A stretch of DNA of 8,062 nucleotides from positions 1-8,062 of the forward strand of contig JAIOSZ010000199.1 of the NCBI GenBank assembly GCA_021107335.1, in the 5' to 3' direction. A program made the position numbers and the translations under genes. The stretch is from Desulfuromonadaceae bacterium. GTDB lineage: Bacteria; Desulfobacterota; Desulfuromonadia; Desulfuromonadales; Syntrophotaleaceae. Under the pieces are notes generated by a model. The model was not told the DNA's origin. It did not search any database and worked only from the letters and a program-made list of their open reading frames with translations. Shown here piece by piece: positions 6,726 to 8,062 of the stretch; position 1 is the first letter of the stretch, and every line of letters begins with the position of its first letter.

Positions 6726-8062
6726 AGCAGACGTACTGAACCTTCAAACGATCGGCTACCGATTTGTCGGTGGAAACCAGACAGTCGGAGCGACCGATGG
6801 GCAGGGTAGAGTTACCGATGGGGGCCATGAGCTTGCGCAGCTCCATGTCCATGCCCAGGAAGTAATTCACGATGTTCTCCGCTACCCGCTCGGGATCGAG
6901 GCGTTTGGCGAGTGTCGGCTCCTGCGTCGTGATGCCTGCCGGACAGAGGCCGGTATTGCAGGCGTTGCAGCGACCCTGGTCGTTGCCGAGACATCCGGCC
7001 ATCTGCAGAATCAATTTGCCGGTAAAAACGCCGTTGGCGCCGAGGCACATCATCTTAAAAGCGTCCGCCGCCAGGTTGCCGGTTTTGCCGAGGCCGCCGG
7101 CCGCCCACAGGGGAATCTGACCCTGGCGACCCTGAGCCACTGCGGCCAAGTAGCAGTCGCGTAGCTTGCTGACCGAGGGATGGCCGGTGTGGTCGAGGGA
7201 GATATCGTGAGCCGCGCCGGTGCCGCCGTCAATACCGTCGAGGAAAAAGCCGCCGACGATGTTGTAGGGGTCGCGCACCAGGTTGTTAAAGACCGAGACG
7301 CTGGTAGCGCTGGCCGCAACCTTGATGGCTACCGGAACGCGGAACTTGAAGGCAGCGTTGAAGGAGAGGAACATCTTCTGCACGCTCTCCTCGATGGAGT
7401 AGAGGCCCTGGTGGTTAGGCGGCGACAGCAGGTCGGTGCGAGGTACGCCGCGGATGGCCTGAATGTGCTCTGCCACCTTGGTGGCCATCAACAGACCACC
7501 GTCGCCGGGCTTGGCGCCCTGGCCGATCTTGATCAAAATGCCGGCCGGATCTTCGACCATGTGGGGCATGGCCTGGATGATGCGGTTCCAGCCGAAGTGA
7601 CCGGAAGCGATCTGCAGAATCATGTACTTGAGGTATTTACTCTTTAGCAGCCGTACCGGCATGCCACCCTCGCCGGAGCACATGCGTACCGGCAGTCCAC
7701 ATTCCTCGTTGAGATAGGCGACGGCCATGGCAATCGCTTCCCACATGCGCCAGGAAAGAGCACCGATGGACATGTCGCCGATGATTACCGGGTAGATCCA
7801 GTGTACCGGGGGAGTCTGGGCGTCCTGAATCAGTTTGCCGTCACCGGTCTGCTGAAAAGGCAGGCCCTTGGCCGGTAGAATGCGGCCCAGGGGCGCCAAG
7901 CAATCGAAGGTGTGGCGCGAAGCATCAAGGCTCGGGTCGGTCATCTGCGAAATACGACCAACGCGAAGGGTGTCGAGGGTCCGGGCCTTTACTTCCAGAT
8001 TGTTGCGTCCGCCACGCTTGGGGCCGGATCCGGTAGCGCAGGTGTAGACAACGTTAAACCGG
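6724..8062 (-). CDS. gltB: Glutamate synthase FMN/[3Fe-4S] domain protein (GltB central domain type), 5' end outside window
   Basis: The catalytic synthase subunit: it adds ammonia to 2-oxoglutarate and reduces the product to glutamate on FMN. The frame stays open upstream of the ATG at 7944 to the window edge. The 39 added residues include NNLEVKARTLDTLRVGRISQ, which reads directly into family sequence, so the ATG is internal and the gene is cut; 445 residues are visible. Diagnostic motifs are IGQGAKPGDGG (about 7527-7495), SPPNHQGLYSIEE (substrate/FMN region), DGIDGGTGA (about 7239-7213), and a cysteine group C-x7-C-x2-C-x4-C-P-A-G (about 6993-6943) that binds the [3Fe-4S] cluster. The protein resembles the stand-alone archaeal-type GltB rather than the 1500-residue bacterial large subunit. 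No glutaminase domain is visible, and the GXGXG domain is on the next gene. A ferredoxin-like N-terminus may lie beyond the window; I cannot see it. The gene is first of the pair and co-transcribed with the fusion gene. Confidence 0.93.
   Translation of the reverse strand, partial: RFNVVYTCATGSGPKRGGRNNLEVKARTLDTLRVGRISQMTDPSLDASRHTFDCLAPLGRILPAKGLPFQQTGDGKLIQDAQTPPVHWIYPVIIGDMSIGALSWRMWEAIAMAVAYLNEECGLPVRMCSGEGGMPVRLLKSKYLKYMILQIASGHFGWNRIIQAMPHMVEDPAGILIKIGQGAKPGDGGLLMATKVAEHIQAIRGVPRTDLLSPPNHQGLYSIEESVQKMFLSFNAAFKFRVPVAIKVAASATSVSVFNNLVRDPYNIVGGFFLDGIDGGTGAAHDISLDHTGHPSVSKLRDCYLAAVAQGRQGQIPLWAAGGLGKTGNLAADAFKMMCLGANGVFTGKLILQMAGCLGNDQGRCNACNTGLCPAGITTQEPTLAKRLDPERVAENIVNYFLGMDMELRKLMAPIGNSTLPIGRSDCLVSTDKSVADRLKVQYVC

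Noticed and set aside
7180..7647. 155-codon open frame on the plus strand opposite the FMN synthase gene
   Set aside because: Antisense to the conserved synthase core, including the DGIDGGTGA and IGQGAKPGDGG motifs; a compositional shadow.
7944..7944. ATG at 7944 as the true start of the FMN synthase gene
   Set aside because: The frame remains open upstream to the window edge and the added residues (NNLEVKARTLDTLRVGRISQ) match the family's conserved sequence, so the start lies outside.
1..8062. CRISPR array, insertion sequence or transposase, integrase
   Set aside because: No regularly spaced direct repeats, no transposase or recombinase motifs and no terminal inverted repeats were seen on either strand.

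Overview
The window looks like a Gram-negative bacterial chromosome. I infer a member of the Desulfobacterota or a similar anaerobic, sulfur- or metal-respiring lineage. The inference rests on the split, ferredoxin-rich glutamate synthase layout and on an outer-membrane autotransporter, not on a diagnostic marker, so it is moderate to weak.

Layout, left to right. (1) Positions 1-399 (+) hold the last 132 codons of a phytoene-dehydrogenase/retinol-saturase-type FAD oxidoreductase. (2) Positions 400-924 are mostly non-coding, with two short inverted repeats, one speculative 29-codon reading frame and a plausible tRNA promoter. (3) Positions 925-999 (+) hold a tRNA-Arg gene with anticodon CCU. 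Its 5' three quarters are canonical, but its T-stem and acceptor 3' strand pair poorly. (4) Positions 1101-4130 (+) encode a complete 1009-residue type Va autotransporter. It has a Sec signal peptide, a zinc-metalloprotease-like N-terminal passenger with an HEILH motif, an Asn/Ser/Thr-rich beta-helical stretch, an autochaperone-like segment, and a C-terminal 12-strand-type barrel ending in Phe. (5) Positions 4331-4364 are a perfect 34-base palindrome flanked by T-tracts on both strands, serving as a bidirectional terminator between convergent units. (6) Positions 4395-8062 (-) hold a two-gene glutamate synthase operon. The promoter-proximal gene, cut by the window edge, encodes the FMN/[3Fe-4S] synthase domain. 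The distal gene fuses the GXGXG domain of the large subunit, a GltD-like FAD/NAD(P)H oxidoreductase and a two-cluster ferredoxin tail.

The two glt products together would reduce 2-oxoglutarate plus ammonia to glutamate, with electrons passing through FAD and iron-sulfur clusters to FMN. The glutaminase (amidotransferase) domain is not in this window. The most unusual item is the putative cell-surface metalloprotease autotransporter. It is visibly more AT-rich than the glt operon and sits directly behind a degraded-looking tRNA 3' end, which suggests an acquired accessory gene.
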